Positions 1 to 8,908 of a stretch of DNA of 64,000 nucleotides are shown piece after piece (position 1 is the first letter of the stretch; the number at the start of each line of letters is the position of its first letter). This stretch comes from a virus: the IMG/VR virus record IMGVR_UViG_3300042463_000890, positions 22,649-86,648 of that record; one strand, written 5' to 3'. The notes below the pieces were generated by a model that saw only the letters and a list, made by a program, of their open reading frames with translations, ran no database searches and was not told where the DNA came from. A program made the position numbers and the translations under genes.

Positions 1-1408
1 GCTGAGAAGGTTCTTTTTTACCTTTAACAACAGTATAAGTTTGTTTTATGTCAATATCAGAAAAATTAATCTCCTTTGGAAAAATGTCGTATGATATAGG
101 AGTAAATGGAATTGATATTTGTTTTGTTTTTCCGTTAATCGTATATTTCCCTTCCTTACCTACCGTAGGATTTTCCTCAAGTATCTTTTTATATTTTTCG
201 ATTATTTTTTTTAATTCAGGAATTGCAACTTCTTCTTGTTTTTGTTTTGATTTAAATTCTTCTTTAAAAGGATAAACTGTTGTTTTATTTTTATCGTTTA
301 AAACAAATACATTTTTTTTATCCAAATATTTATCAATCCAAGACGAACCCGCAGCGTAGTATACTTCCTTACCAAAATTATTTAATGATTTTTGGTAATC
401 TTCACAATAAGTTAAAGGGTCTAAATTTTCTTTTGTAAAAGAATCTAATACATTTTTGACAAAATTTTCAATTCTGTCTTTCATTTGTATAACCGTAATT
501 TCAGGAAAATCCTCAGGAATTAATCCTTTGGACTTATATTCGCTATACATTTCCTTAACTTTTTGATACCCTCTTTCAACAATCGCATCATCAACAGGTG
601 AAAACTGAGAAGCGTTACCTTGTAATGTTTGTATTTTAACTCTTGATTTATACATGTGAGGAGTTGCTAACAAATATCCCATACTAATTTCTTTGAGTAC
701 TGTATATTTGTAAGTGTAAAACTCTAATGTTATATCAAAATTTCCTGAATATGAGTTATAGGAAGAGGTAAAACTATTTAACATCAATGCCAACCTAACG
801 GCTTTACCATAAAATCCTTTAATAGTTAGATAAAAGGTTGGGTATGGTAAATTAAAAAAGGCCGCGTATGGAGAATTATCCGCCCCTTCAAATAAGGCTC
901 TACCTTTAATATCGACAAGTCTCACAGTAATTTTAGGGGTGAATGCCGTATTTGTTTTAATTGAGATGTTCATTATCCCTAACAACCCATTGTCAACCGC
1001 ACCAGGTTTTCCACCTGAAGTTATAGTCTGTCTGATAAAAAAGTCGTCATCTTTTTTGGGGTTAGATATTGAGGTGGATTTAGGTTGATTAACTCCCTCT
1101 CCTTTAAGAGTATCTTTACCTGTTATTTCATCAGTGTAACTATTATCTAAAAATGTTTTACCTCCAGGTTTTAAAAAGTTAATTGACGCAACCGATACTG
1201 TTTGTATCGCGTCTCTATTATCAACTCCAACCGCTAATTTTGTTCTTGGTAAAACCTTACATTCCAAATTAGCATACATAACCAAATCTTCATGTCTAAC
1301 AAGGCGTTCTTTAGCCGCCCCGTTTTCGTCAATTACTTTGTTCGGGTCTATTACAATAATGTTATTGTAATCAAATTCTACTAAAATATTTTCTTGGTTA
1401 TCTGCCAT
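1..1408 (-). CDS. Putative baseplate/virion structural protein, C-terminus cut by window edge
   Basis: An open frame of about 469 codons runs from ATG at 1408 off the left edge, so the C-terminus is missing. The product starts MADNQENILVEFDYNN and is rich in beta-forming segments such as KITVRLVDIKGRALFE and YPTFYLTIKGFYGKAVRL, with a lysine-rich, probably helical part further on. There is no signal peptide or membrane segment. Its start overlaps the end of the gp53-like gene by 11 bases, so the two are co-transcribed and probably translationally coupled. From its position downstream of gp53 and the giant hub-like gene I infer a baseplate component. I do not recognise a specific T4 counterpart. 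Confidence 0.6.
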   Translation of the reverse strand, partial: MADNQENILVEFDYNNIIVIDPNKVIDENGAAKERLVRHEDLVMYANLECKVLPRTKLAVGVDNRDAIQTVSVASINFLKPGGKTFLDNSYTDEITGKDTLKGEGVNQPKSTSISNPKKDDDFFIRQTITSGGKPGAVDNGLLGIMNISIKTNTAFTPKITVRLVDIKGRALFEGADNSPYAAFFNLPYPTFYLTIKGFYGKAVRLALMLNSFTSSYNSYSGNFDITLEFYTYKYTVLKEISMGYLLATPHMYKSRVKIQTLQGNASQFSPVDDAIVERGYQKVKEMYSEYKSKGLIPEDFPEITVIQMKDRIENFVKNVLDSFTKENLDPLTYCEDYQKSLNNFGKEVYYAAGSSWIDKYLDKKNVFVLNDKNKTTVYPFKEEFKSKQKQEEVAIPELKKIIEKYKKILEENPTVGKEGKYTINGKTKQISIPFTPISYDIFPKEINFSDIDIKQTYTVVKGKKEPSQ

Positions 1409-1721
1409 AATAGAAGAAGTGGTTCTCTAATTCGTTTTTATAGTCTTGTAATGAAGCTACTAAAGGAAATGGAATTGTCAATATTGCACCATCAGGAATG
1501 TTCCATTCTTGTCCACCATAATTAGAATTCGCCACTAAAATTAACCATCCAAACACGGGAGTATCATAATATTGTTGCGACACTTTATCTAATCTTGATT
1601 GTCCAACTTTATAAATAAATCTCTTATCAGTTGTTTTAGATGGTAAATTAATATAAGGAACAACAGTTTGTTGTCCATTTATTACGAAATCGGTATATCT
1701 ATTATAAGTTTGTCTTGCCAT
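1398..1721 (-). CDS. 53: Baseplate wedge protein, T4 gp53-like
   Basis: This 107-residue protein resembles the short gp53 baseplate wedge subunits of T4-like phages, which help join wedges around the central hub. Visible features are the N-terminal RYTDFVINGQ segment and a LysM-like core: FIYKVGQSRLDKVSQQYYD, then FGWLILVANSN, then IPDGAILTIPFPL. LysM-like folds are known in the gp53 family. The length is short compared with T4 gp53 (about 196 residues), so only the core appears to be present. It lies 2 bases downstream of the large hub-like gene and overlaps the next gene by 11 bases. Function is inferred from family resemblance and context. Confidence 0.7.
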   Translation of the reverse strand: MARQTYNRYTDFVINGQQTVVPYINLPSKTTDKRFIYKVGQSRLDKVSQQYYDTPVFGWLILVANSNYGGQEWNIPDGAILTIPFPLVASLQDYKNELENHFFYYGR

Positions 1722-1723
1722 TG

Positions 1724-4700
1724 TTAATCAAATTTAATTTTACCATCAAATGTTGATTTATTTGTATCAACATTAACCGTTTTATATAAATCAGAAATTA
1801 ATTTCTTTTTATCATCATCAGTTGGTTGTGGTTCTGTACTATATTCAAATTTTCTAGCCTTTCCTTTAGGATACATTAATTCATCTAATCCTTCAGTAAG
1901 TTTTTTGAATTGTGTTTCTTTTTTAAGTTTTTCAAATAATTTTTCTTCTTCTTTAATTTCTTTTTCATAAGTTTTACCTAAATCGTCAACAATTTTTTCA
2001 AATTTATTCATTAATTTTACAGGGTTTTTCCAATCAACTAAATCACCTTTTATAACATAATTAATAAATTCATTTTTTTTGTTTTTGTCAGATAAAATTC
2101 TTGCCATAAACAAATAGAAAGTTTTATCAGGAAGTGATGAAATGTCATCTTTAAATGTTATAAAATCACCAGAATTGTATGTATCGCTACCAAAGGCGAT
2201 GTGATAAGGAAAGTCCCCAATTAATTTGTTAAATCCTCCAGTCCCAACAGTGACATTTTCTAATGTTCTAAAATCATAAATCAATTCTTCATAAGTATCA
2301 TTAGGAATACTTGCACTTTGTTTACTTGAATCGCTAACTTCTGTAGTTCCTGACAGGTTATAAATTCTAGGAAGATTAGTTTCTAATAATTTACCATCAG
2401 TTTTTTGAGCTACAACATTTATTTTTCTTATTATCTGTACATAATTTTGTTCTTCAACAACAATTTCTTGGACTGTTGTTGCGACACCGTTCTTATATGT
2501 AGTCGCTAAATTTTCCAAATAAGCTTTGATATTGTTTTTAACATCTCTTATTGGTTTACTGTCATCATCTATGTTAAAAAAACTTCCTAATTTTTTTATA
2601 ATAGGGTTATTGTTTGCATCAATATCATCCAAGGCAAAGGCTAATCGGTTATCAATTTCTTTTTCCCATTCTTTAGGCTTACCATAAATTTCAATTAATA
2701 CTCCTTGTCCTGGAATAGTATCTCCTGTAACAACTGTACCGCCACTAAAATCTCTAACACTATTTAATAGTTGTACAAGACCATAGTTGTATGATGAATT
2801 AATACTTTCTAATTTGTTAGTAATAAGTTCAAAATAACTTTTCGTACCATCAATTAAATTATCCATTATTTTTTGGTAACCTATTTCACCTGTTTGTCCA
2901 CTTGGTGTTGGTATGTTTGTGACAATCTCTCCTATCGTTGACCCTCCGTCATTAGTTGATGTTGTATCCACGTTATTTTGAGTTGCGGGAGTTTGACTTG
3001 CTAATATTGCGTCAACAATTTGTTTATCTAATGCGGAAGTGTCTTCAGTCCAAACCGCTCTTTCATCATATATTTCAGTGTTACCATAATAATTAAATGA
3101 TAACGCATTTTGTAATTGTTCTACAGGTCTTGCAAGTCCATGACCTCCGATAAAATCAAAACCCAGTGTAACATTCGCAATCATTGGTTGGATACCAATC
3201 CCTTCAGGATTTATATCAAAAACTAAAGGTTCATAAGTAAATGAAACAGTTTTAGGCACTATTTTAGTATGGTAGAAATCTCCAATTCTTAATACCAAAA
3301 TAGGTGGAGCACCAAATGATGTATTAACCGCGTCGTTAAATTTAGGTTTACCATCAGTACCAATTGTTGGTATTGTTTCACCAGGTCTTACACATTGATT
3401 TAAAAAAGTAAGTCTTGCGTTTAATCCTTCGGGTGTCATGGAATGGAAGACAGGATTAAAATATTTAATTTTCTCCTTTATCGTATCCAAAACCATTGGA
3501 TTTGATTCTTTAATTACTTCAAAATAATCACACTCAGAAAATAAATTTCTTAATATTTTTTTACTAATACCTTCTTTAATTTTTTTAATATAATCAACAG
3601 TTGGTTGTGGTTTTGGAACTGGTACATTTTGTTCAGGATTAGGTTGTGGTAATACTGTAGTTGTTGTAGTTGTTGGTTGTGGAGGTAATTCAACTTTGAT
3701 ATCTTTAATTCTAACTCTTCTACAAGCCATTGCGTTAACTGAGTAGATTTGAGAGTTTGAATTCACAGTCCCTGTTCCACCTGTAATATTTTTAGTACAA
3801 TTTACATCAAAGAAACTCTCACCACTTTCAGATTTAGGAATTGAAATCTCTTCGCCTTTTGCGTCAGTTAAAACTACTTTAAATTTTTGGCTATCGATAT
3901 ATTCCGCCAAATTAGCGTCACCAATCTTATATTCCTTAAAAAATTTGATAACTGAATCGTTTCTTCTTTTAGATAAATTTTGGTTATAACTAACTGAAGC
4001 GGGTGCGGACGCGGAACCTATCATAGATAATGTTATTGTTCCTCCTTGTTTTAATATATTGAATGCTTCAACTACAAAGTTTTTATCATCTTTAGCAATC
4101 TTATTATAGTTAGATACGACTACAGAGTCGAAAAACTCTCCAACTTTTTTAGCTCTACTGCAATATTCCGAATACGTTACCGATTCTCCAGGTACTGTTC
4201 CTGTTTTTTTACAAAATGAAGAATCCTCACTAAATGTTGAATTAGCTCTATCAATATATGTTGGTTTTAATCCGATGTATGAATCAAAGGTTTGATTATA
4301 TGGAACTGAAGAAGTTGTTGAATTACTATTTGGGTCGGGAATATCATTATGGAAATAAAATGACAATCCTTCGTAAGTAGACTTAAAACTAGCCGCATCA
4401 ACATTATCATTTGGTGCGGTATTATTATTAGTGTTCTGAGTTCCTGTAGTATTAATTGGGTCGTTATCTTTAGGTATCGATTTATTAATACCCGCAAGTT
4501 CTTCATCCGTCAATCTTGGATTATTTAAAATTTCCTGATATGTGAACAAATCTTTTACAGGTATAGTATTAAACTTTTTAGCTAATTCATAAATGTCATA
4601 TTTAACACATCCCGCAAAAAATGAATCTATAATTGAATTAATTCTTTCTTTTGCCTGACCTTTTAATTGTTTTTCAATTAAAGTATTCATTACTGAAGGG

Positions 4701-6811
4701 TGGTCAACAATTATCTTCCAACTTATACTACCAGTTCTTGTTGAATCTTTATAAGTATAAATTGGTTCAGGTCTACCTAAGAAACTTGTTTGTGACCAAT
4801 TGGCTTGGCTTGTGTCGTTAAATTTTAAATCATATGGCGGAAACCACATAACTCTACCTCCATTAGGACCTTTTTCACAAGTAGGTAATTCATCGTAAGT
4901 AAATCCAGGTCTGCTTGATGTCCTCCAAGCTAAGTTCTCGATTGAGAACATGTATTTTTTTGCATATCCTCCTCGTCCAACATCATTATCAGGAATGATA
5001 TTAGTTGAACCAGGGTTTCTAAGTGGTGCGATGTTTAAATTATATGTATTATCAAATACTGAGTTTGTAAACCTTCTTCCTGAAGTTGTAATACCATCTG
5101 TTTTTTGTAAATCTGCGTAAGTATAATAAGGAGTATCTTTTTGGAATACTCTACAATACTCAATACCTGCTTCGCCACCTGTTGTATTATCAGTATAAGA
5201 AACCACTTGAGAACCTTTGGTCATTTCTTTGTACCCATCGTTAAAGACTTTACTAACTTGATTAATCGCATTACCAACATGTTTTAATCTCGCAATTCCT
5301 GAAACATTATCTGCGGAATCAATAAGTCTTTGAGTTTGGTCTAATATTGAACTTTGTTTAAAAGTAATATTTGTTGATTCATTACTTAAATAACTTGAAC
5401 TTATTATATTAAATTCTTCATCTAAAGAACCTGAGCCTCCGCCAGGTGTTGATTTAAACCCTGCGTTTCCTTTATATTTTGGTGAAGTCCACACGAATTG
5501 ACCGTCAATACCTCCTCCATCAGTATAAGACTTCCCTTTTAAACCAAAATTAATTTTTTCGTCATTACCTTCAAATAAAATACCCAATTCAGAAGGTCCG
5601 TATACAGGGACTTGGTCTTGTTGTCCAAATGGATTAACAGGAATTTGATTTGGTGGTGATGTAATTGTGGATGGTTCGGCATTTCTACTACCAACATAAT
5701 ATCCGCCAATTAGAGTTCCGTTGTCAGGATTAATAAGGTTAACTGCTAAATTAATTAACCCTTGAGCAACTCCTAATAATCCACCAAAATTTTTGTCGTA
5801 CCCTGGTTGATATCTATTATAATTAATGTTTGCAAATAATGCAGACCTTTGTCCGTTACCTGTGTTAGCTAAAAATATTTGTGAAGGATTTCTTTTAATA
5901 TTTAAAATAGGTCCTAAAAAACCACCTGTTAATTGATTAATAACATTAAGAGCGGTTGATGTTTGTTGAGTTTGAGCTCCATTAGCAGTGTTTTCATCAA
6001 AATAATCACCAGGGATTGGTGATACAGGCCAATAAGCTCCACCTAATCTTGTTAAAAAATCAGCGGCTGCTAATAATGGATTTTCAGGTACTGTTATCCT
6101 CCAATTTTTATATACTAATGGTTCTTGTCCTGTAACAATTAAACTAGCCTCAAAAGGGTCTGAAAGTGACTCTAAATTTACAAGACCAACTGTATTTTGG
6201 TAAATTTCAGCGTCAATTCTATCTTGGAAAAGTTTCTTTAAAGTTTGTGCACCTAATCTGGCCAAATAAGAATCTTGAGACAATGTACCATCAGAACCTG
6301 TCGGATTATCAGATAATAAAATTTCATATGGTGAATATGATGAGGGTCTAAAAGTTGGTGGTTCCCAATAAGGTAGGTATATTTTATTGTTATTTTGAAT
6401 ACTGTCAATAACAACCATCTGATTGAATCCTCCTTCAGGCCCGTATATATTTTCGATATATGCAGCATCGATGTAAAATTCATTTACAATGTCTAAAATT
6501 GTATCATTTGGGTCGTACTCACCTTTGTTAGGTTCAACAGGTAATGGTGGTCCGTTATACGTTATTTCGGTATTAAACCCTCCTTCAGGTCCGTATTCGT
6601 TTAACGGATATAACTGTTGAGCAAAAACTCCATCACTAATTAATTCATCAGGAGAATCTATTACAGGACTTACTGTTAAATTTGTTTCATAGTTTACCGC
6701 TCCCGTAGGTGGTGAGAATACACCATTAACGGAATAGGGTGGCAAGTTTTTATTAATTAAAGAATTTCTAAAACTTGATGAATTTATAAATGATAATGAA
6801 CTTTCTGACAT
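1724..6811 (-). CDS. Giant baseplate hub-like protein with internal OmpA-like peptidoglycan-binding domain
   Basis: A 1695-residue virion protein. Around residues 900-1050 it holds an OmpA-C-like module. The signs are a long helix after EFFDSVVVSNYNKIAK, a beta strand ITLSMIGSASA, the diagnostic NQNLSKRRNDSVIKFF stretch (family pattern N-x2-LS-x2-R-x3-V), and a closing CRRVRIK strand. OmpA-C domains bind peptidoglycan. Just after it comes a PPQPTTTTTTVLPQP linker. A later segment (PPILVLRIGDFYHTK, then VSFTYEPLVFDINPEGIGIQP) resembles hub proteins that trimerise around the tail tube. The C-terminus is a charged, Lys/Glu-rich helix. A TATTTAT element lies 15 bases upstream of the ATG. I infer a hub or central baseplate role that contacts the host wall; this is not proven. 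Confidence 0.6.
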   Translation of the reverse strand: MSESSLSFINSSSFRNSLINKNLPPYSVNGVFSPPTGAVNYETNLTVSPVIDSPDELISDGVFAQQLYPLNEYGPEGGFNTEITYNGPPLPVEPNKGEYDPNDTILDIVNEFYIDAAYIENIYGPEGGFNQMVVIDSIQNNNKIYLPYWEPPTFRPSSYSPYEILLSDNPTGSDGTLSQDSYLARLGAQTLKKLFQDRIDAEIYQNTVGLVNLESLSDPFEASLIVTGQEPLVYKNWRITVPENPLLAAADFLTRLGGAYWPVSPIPGDYFDENTANGAQTQQTSTALNVINQLTGGFLGPILNIKRNPSQIFLANTGNGQRSALFANINYNRYQPGYDKNFGGLLGVAQGLINLAVNLINPDNGTLIGGYYVGSRNAEPSTITSPPNQIPVNPFGQQDQVPVYGPSELGILFEGNDEKINFGLKGKSYTDGGGIDGQFVWTSPKYKGNAGFKSTPGGGSGSLDEEFNIISSSYLSNESTNITFKQSSILDQTQRLIDSADNVSGIARLKHVGNAINQVSKVFNDGYKEMTKGSQVVSYTDNTTGGEAGIEYCRVFQKDTPYYTYADLQKTDGITTSGRRFTNSVFDNTYNLNIAPLRNPGSTNIIPDNDVGRGGYAKKYMFSIENLAWRTSSRPGFTYDELPTCEKGPNGGRVMWFPPYDLKFNDTSQANWSQTSFLGRPEPIYTYKDSTRTGSISWKIIVDHPSVMNTLIEKQLKGQAKERINSIIDSFFAGCVKYDIYELAKKFNTIPVKDLFTYQEILNNPRLTDEELAGINKSIPKDNDPINTTGTQNTNNNTAPNDNVDAASFKSTYEGLSFYFHNDIPDPNSNSTTSSVPYNQTFDSYIGLKPTYIDRANSTFSEDSSFCKKTGTVPGESVTYSEYCSRAKKVGEFFDSVVVSNYNKIAKDDKNFVVEAFNILKQGGTITLSMIGSASAPASVSYNQNLSKRRNDSVIKFFKEYKIGDANLAEYIDSQKFKVVLTDAKGEEISIPKSESGESFFDVNCTKNITGGTGTVNSNSQIYSVNAMACRRVRIKDIKVELPPQPTTTTTTVLPQPNPEQNVPVPKPQPTVDYIKKIKEGISKKILRNLFSECDYFEVIKESNPMVLDTIKEKIKYFNPVFHSMTPEGLNARLTFLNQCVRPGETIPTIGTDGKPKFNDAVNTSFGAPPILVLRIGDFYHTKIVPKTVSFTYEPLVFDINPEGIGIQPMIANVTLGFDFIGGHGLARPVEQLQNALSFNYYGNTEIYDERAVWTEDTSALDKQIVDAILASQTPATQNNVDTTSTNDGGSTIGEIVTNIPTPSGQTGEIGYQKIMDNLIDGTKSYFELITNKLESINSSYNYGLVQLLNSVRDFSGGTVVTGDTIPGQGVLIEIYGKPKEWEKEIDNRLAFALDDIDANNNPIIKKLGSFFNIDDDSKPIRDVKNNIKAYLENLATTYKNGVATTVQEIVVEEQNYVQIIRKINVVAQKTDGKLLETNLPRIYNLSGTTEVSDSSKQSASIPNDTYEELIYDFRTLENVTVGTGGFNKLIGDFPYHIAFGSDTYNSGDFITFKDDISSLPDKTFYLFMARILSDKNKKNEFINYVIKGDLVDWKNPVKLMNKFEKIVDDLGKTYEKEIKEEEKLFEKLKKETQFKKLTEGLDELMYPKGKARKFEYSTEPQPTDDDKKKLISDLYKTVNVDTNKSTFDGKIKFD

Positions 6812-6826
6812 TTATTTCATTTTATT

Positions 6827-6833
6827 ATAAATA
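6827..6833 (-). promoter_or_regulatory. Putative late promoter element TATTTAT for the hub-like gene
   Basis: Read on the minus strand the sequence is ACTATTTATAATAAAATG, with the core 15 bases before the start codon at 6811. It is one of fifteen copies of the same element found just upstream of gene starts in this window. Confidence 0.55.
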
Positions 6834-6837
6834 GTAA

Positions 6838-8733
6838 TTAACCAAAATTATAAGAGTTTAATTCACCACTTTTTATTTGTTGATTTAATTGGTTAGGATT
6901 AGAATTAGGGTTCATACCTGTAATAACCGCTTGAACAATTTGTTGTTTAACCGATAAGTCATTTAATGCCATTGATAATGAATTAGTATCAATTCCTTGA
7001 GATGTAACATTTACTGTTATGTTTCCATCAACAGAAATTTTTTGATTAGATTCAGTCGGGGGTGTGTTAGTATTATTACCTAAATTTGTACCTCCAACAA
7101 TCGCATTGTTATAAATTCTTAATTGGTCTTGTTCAAATGGTATTACAAAATCTTTAACTTCAGTTGTTTTAGGGGGTATTAATTTTTCTTTTTCACCAAC
7201 ATAAGTTGCGGTTTTTTCGGCTAGTCCTGTAAATAATTGTGTTAATGGATTAGTTGATTTGGTTAAATCGTCAATTGCGGTCTTACTATTCTTTAAAGCC
7301 TCGTCAAACGCTCCTTGAATATAGGTACTAGTACTCGTCAATGCGGTTGTAAATCCTCCTAAGGCGTCTCCCTTATTTATACTATCAAGTAAATTACTTA
7401 GTCCACTACCTAAAGCTTCTCTTAACGTATCAATTTGTAATTTTTCACCACTCGCCGCTTTACCCAAAACATTATATCCCTCTACTGTTGCCTGTCTACC
7501 CTGCTCAACAATCCTTGTACCCGCCAAAGCAGTTCCTGTTCTGTTCTTCATAGACTCCAATATACCAGCAATTCTTTCACTAGTTTTTAATTGTTCTTTC
7601 GCCAAATCTTCCATACTTTTTTCAGTATCAGAAGCTTTACCTAATTGTTCAATATCTTCTTTACTTAATTCTGTAATCGCCTTTGTTTGAGTTTTACCTT
7701 CTTTATCTTCAAATGTAACTTGATATTGTCCTCCCTCTCCCATTTCAGCGAGATTAGCAATCATTTTTTGTTGTTCTTCAGTTGCAAAATCAGGGAAACT
7801 AATTTTACTTAATTTGTCATCTAATTCTGCACTACCTAACGCCATTTTAGTCAATTCATCTGCGGTCATGCCAACAAGTGGAGCGATTTCTCTTAATTGT
7901 CGTCTAGCTCCTGGCATTATTTCAAATTGACCTTTTTCATTTAATTGGACAAATTGTTTTGACATTTCAGCAATTTGATTTTGTAATTCAGCAGGGTCAT
8001 TTTGAGCCAAATCCATTAATCTTAATGGGTCTAACAAATCACTTTGGGTAACTCCTAACCTTTGTAACCCTGCCGCCATATCAATCGCTTTCTCGGGACT
8101 AAATAAACTATCCGCGAGAGTAAGGGTTTTATTCATGTCTATTCTCAAGGCGGTAGCTTGAGCAGCCATTTTTGCAAGTCCCTGAACACCATTTTCAAAT
8201 CCAAACTTATTTAAAGCGGACATATTTTCTAAAACTTTGTCTGAAACCGCAACCGCACTAACACCTTGTTGTCTAGCAACATCAACTACGCTTTTCATTT
8301 CTTTATTAATATGTGAAATAGAAAATCCTGCGTCTTTGAACCCTTTAACTAATTCTGCGGTTGATTGTTCTGTTACTTTAGTAACCGCATATATTTCTTC
8401 AATTGTTTTACCTTGTGTTATGACATTTCTTCCAAGTTCCTTTGCTACGTTAAACATGATGTCTGAAATTTCTTTCATACCACCACCCATCTCTTTTACT
8501 TTGATGGCTGCATCCCCCATTGCTGCCTGCATTGCAACAACATTTTCTCTACCTTGTCCAAATTGGTGGGCAATACTAGTCGCATACCCTTCCATTTCCT
8601 CCATGGTTTTGATTATTTCGGAACCTTCAAAATTGGTCATGATAGCATCCCCAATATCTTTACCCAAACTTTTAAGATAATCCCCAAAACCTTGGATTGG
8701 GTTTGTTGTTCCTGTAGATGAACCTGCTTGCAT
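6838..8733 (-). CDS. Tail tape measure protein
   Basis: This 631-residue, mostly helical protein lacks Cys and has the low-complexity Ala/Gly/Met-rich helical texture of tape measure proteins. The segments MEEMEGYATSIAHQFGQGR, VTKVTEQSTAELVKGFKDAG, SALNKFGFENGVQGLAKMA and AAGLQRLGVTQSDLLDPLR resemble TP901-type tape measure cores. Tape measures fill the tail tube and set its length, so at about 1.5 angstrom per residue this one predicts a fairly short tail. It lies 33 bases downstream of the chaperone extension ORF, the usual chaperone-then-tape-measure order, and has its own TATTTAT element. The C-terminus (NQKISVDGNITVNVTSQ) resembles a small beta motif common in such proteins. Confidence 0.75.
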   Translation of the reverse strand: MQAGSSTGTTNPIQGFGDYLKSLGKDIGDAIMTNFEGSEIIKTMEEMEGYATSIAHQFGQGRENVVAMQAAMGDAAIKVKEMGGGMKEISDIMFNVAKELGRNVITQGKTIEEIYAVTKVTEQSTAELVKGFKDAGFSISHINKEMKSVVDVARQQGVSAVAVSDKVLENMSALNKFGFENGVQGLAKMAAQATALRIDMNKTLTLADSLFSPEKAIDMAAGLQRLGVTQSDLLDPLRLMDLAQNDPAELQNQIAEMSKQFVQLNEKGQFEIMPGARRQLREIAPLVGMTADELTKMALGSAELDDKLSKISFPDFATEEQQKMIANLAEMGEGGQYQVTFEDKEGKTQTKAITELSKEDIEQLGKASDTEKSMEDLAKEQLKTSERIAGILESMKNRTGTALAGTRIVEQGRQATVEGYNVLGKAASGEKLQIDTLREALGSGLSNLLDSINKGDALGGFTTALTSTSTYIQGAFDEALKNSKTAIDDLTKSTNPLTQLFTGLAEKTATYVGEKEKLIPPKTTEVKDFVIPFEQDQLRIYNNAIVGGTNLGNNTNTPPTESNQKISVDGNITVNVTSQGIDTNSLSMALNDLSVKQQIVQAVITGMNPNSNPNQLNQQIKSGELNSYNFG

Positions 8734-8750
8734 ACTTTTTAAGTTTTAAT

Positions 8751-8757
8751 ATAAATA
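8751..8757 (-). promoter_or_regulatory. Putative late promoter element TATTTAT for the tape measure gene
   Basis: Minus-strand reading is CCTATTTATATTAAAAC, with the core 17 bases before the ATG at 8733. It sits just after the stop codon of the chaperone extension ORF and belongs to the window-wide TATTTAT set. Confidence 0.5.
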
Positions 8758-8766
8758 GGTTCCGAT

Positions 8767-8874
8767 TTAATTTTTTGGAGTATTTTCTTCTATGATTTTG
8801 TTGATTAGAAATTTTCGAGCGTATGTGGGGATATTAAGAAATTCATAATATGAAGTTCTTAATATTTTAGCCAT
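8767..8874 (-). CDS. C-terminal extension of the tail assembly chaperone (35-codon ORF, probably reached by frameshift)
   Basis: A 35-codon open frame begins MAKILRTSYYEFLNIP and ends at TAA 8769-8767. The same frame stays open upstream of its ATG, through the last ~90 bases of the gp26-like gene, back to a TAG. Frame relation to the upstream gene is +1 (equivalently -2). Tail assembly chaperones of most long-tailed phages are made as a short form and a frameshifted long form, encoded just before the tape measure. The position here, 33 bases before the tape measure, matches that layout. The extension would add ALSSDYRLFLLEEFYV before the MAK. Independent initiation at 8874 or at an upstream TTG cannot be excluded. 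Confidence 0.5.
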   Translation of the reverse strand: MAKILRTSYYEFLNIPTYARKFLINKIIEENTPKN

Positions 8875-8908
8875 AACATAGAATTCTTCAAGTAGGAATA
8901 GTCTGTAA

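Noticed and set aside
48-275. A 75-codon plus-strand ORF at the left edge
   Set aside because: It is the antisense shadow of the minus-strand gene 1-1408, which has a continuous frame, a good start and a coupled neighbour.
8237-8680. A 147-codon plus-strand ORF inside the tape measure gene
   Set aside because: Antisense to a well-supported helical gene; composition reflects the complement of its codon pattern, and no promoter or coupling is seen.
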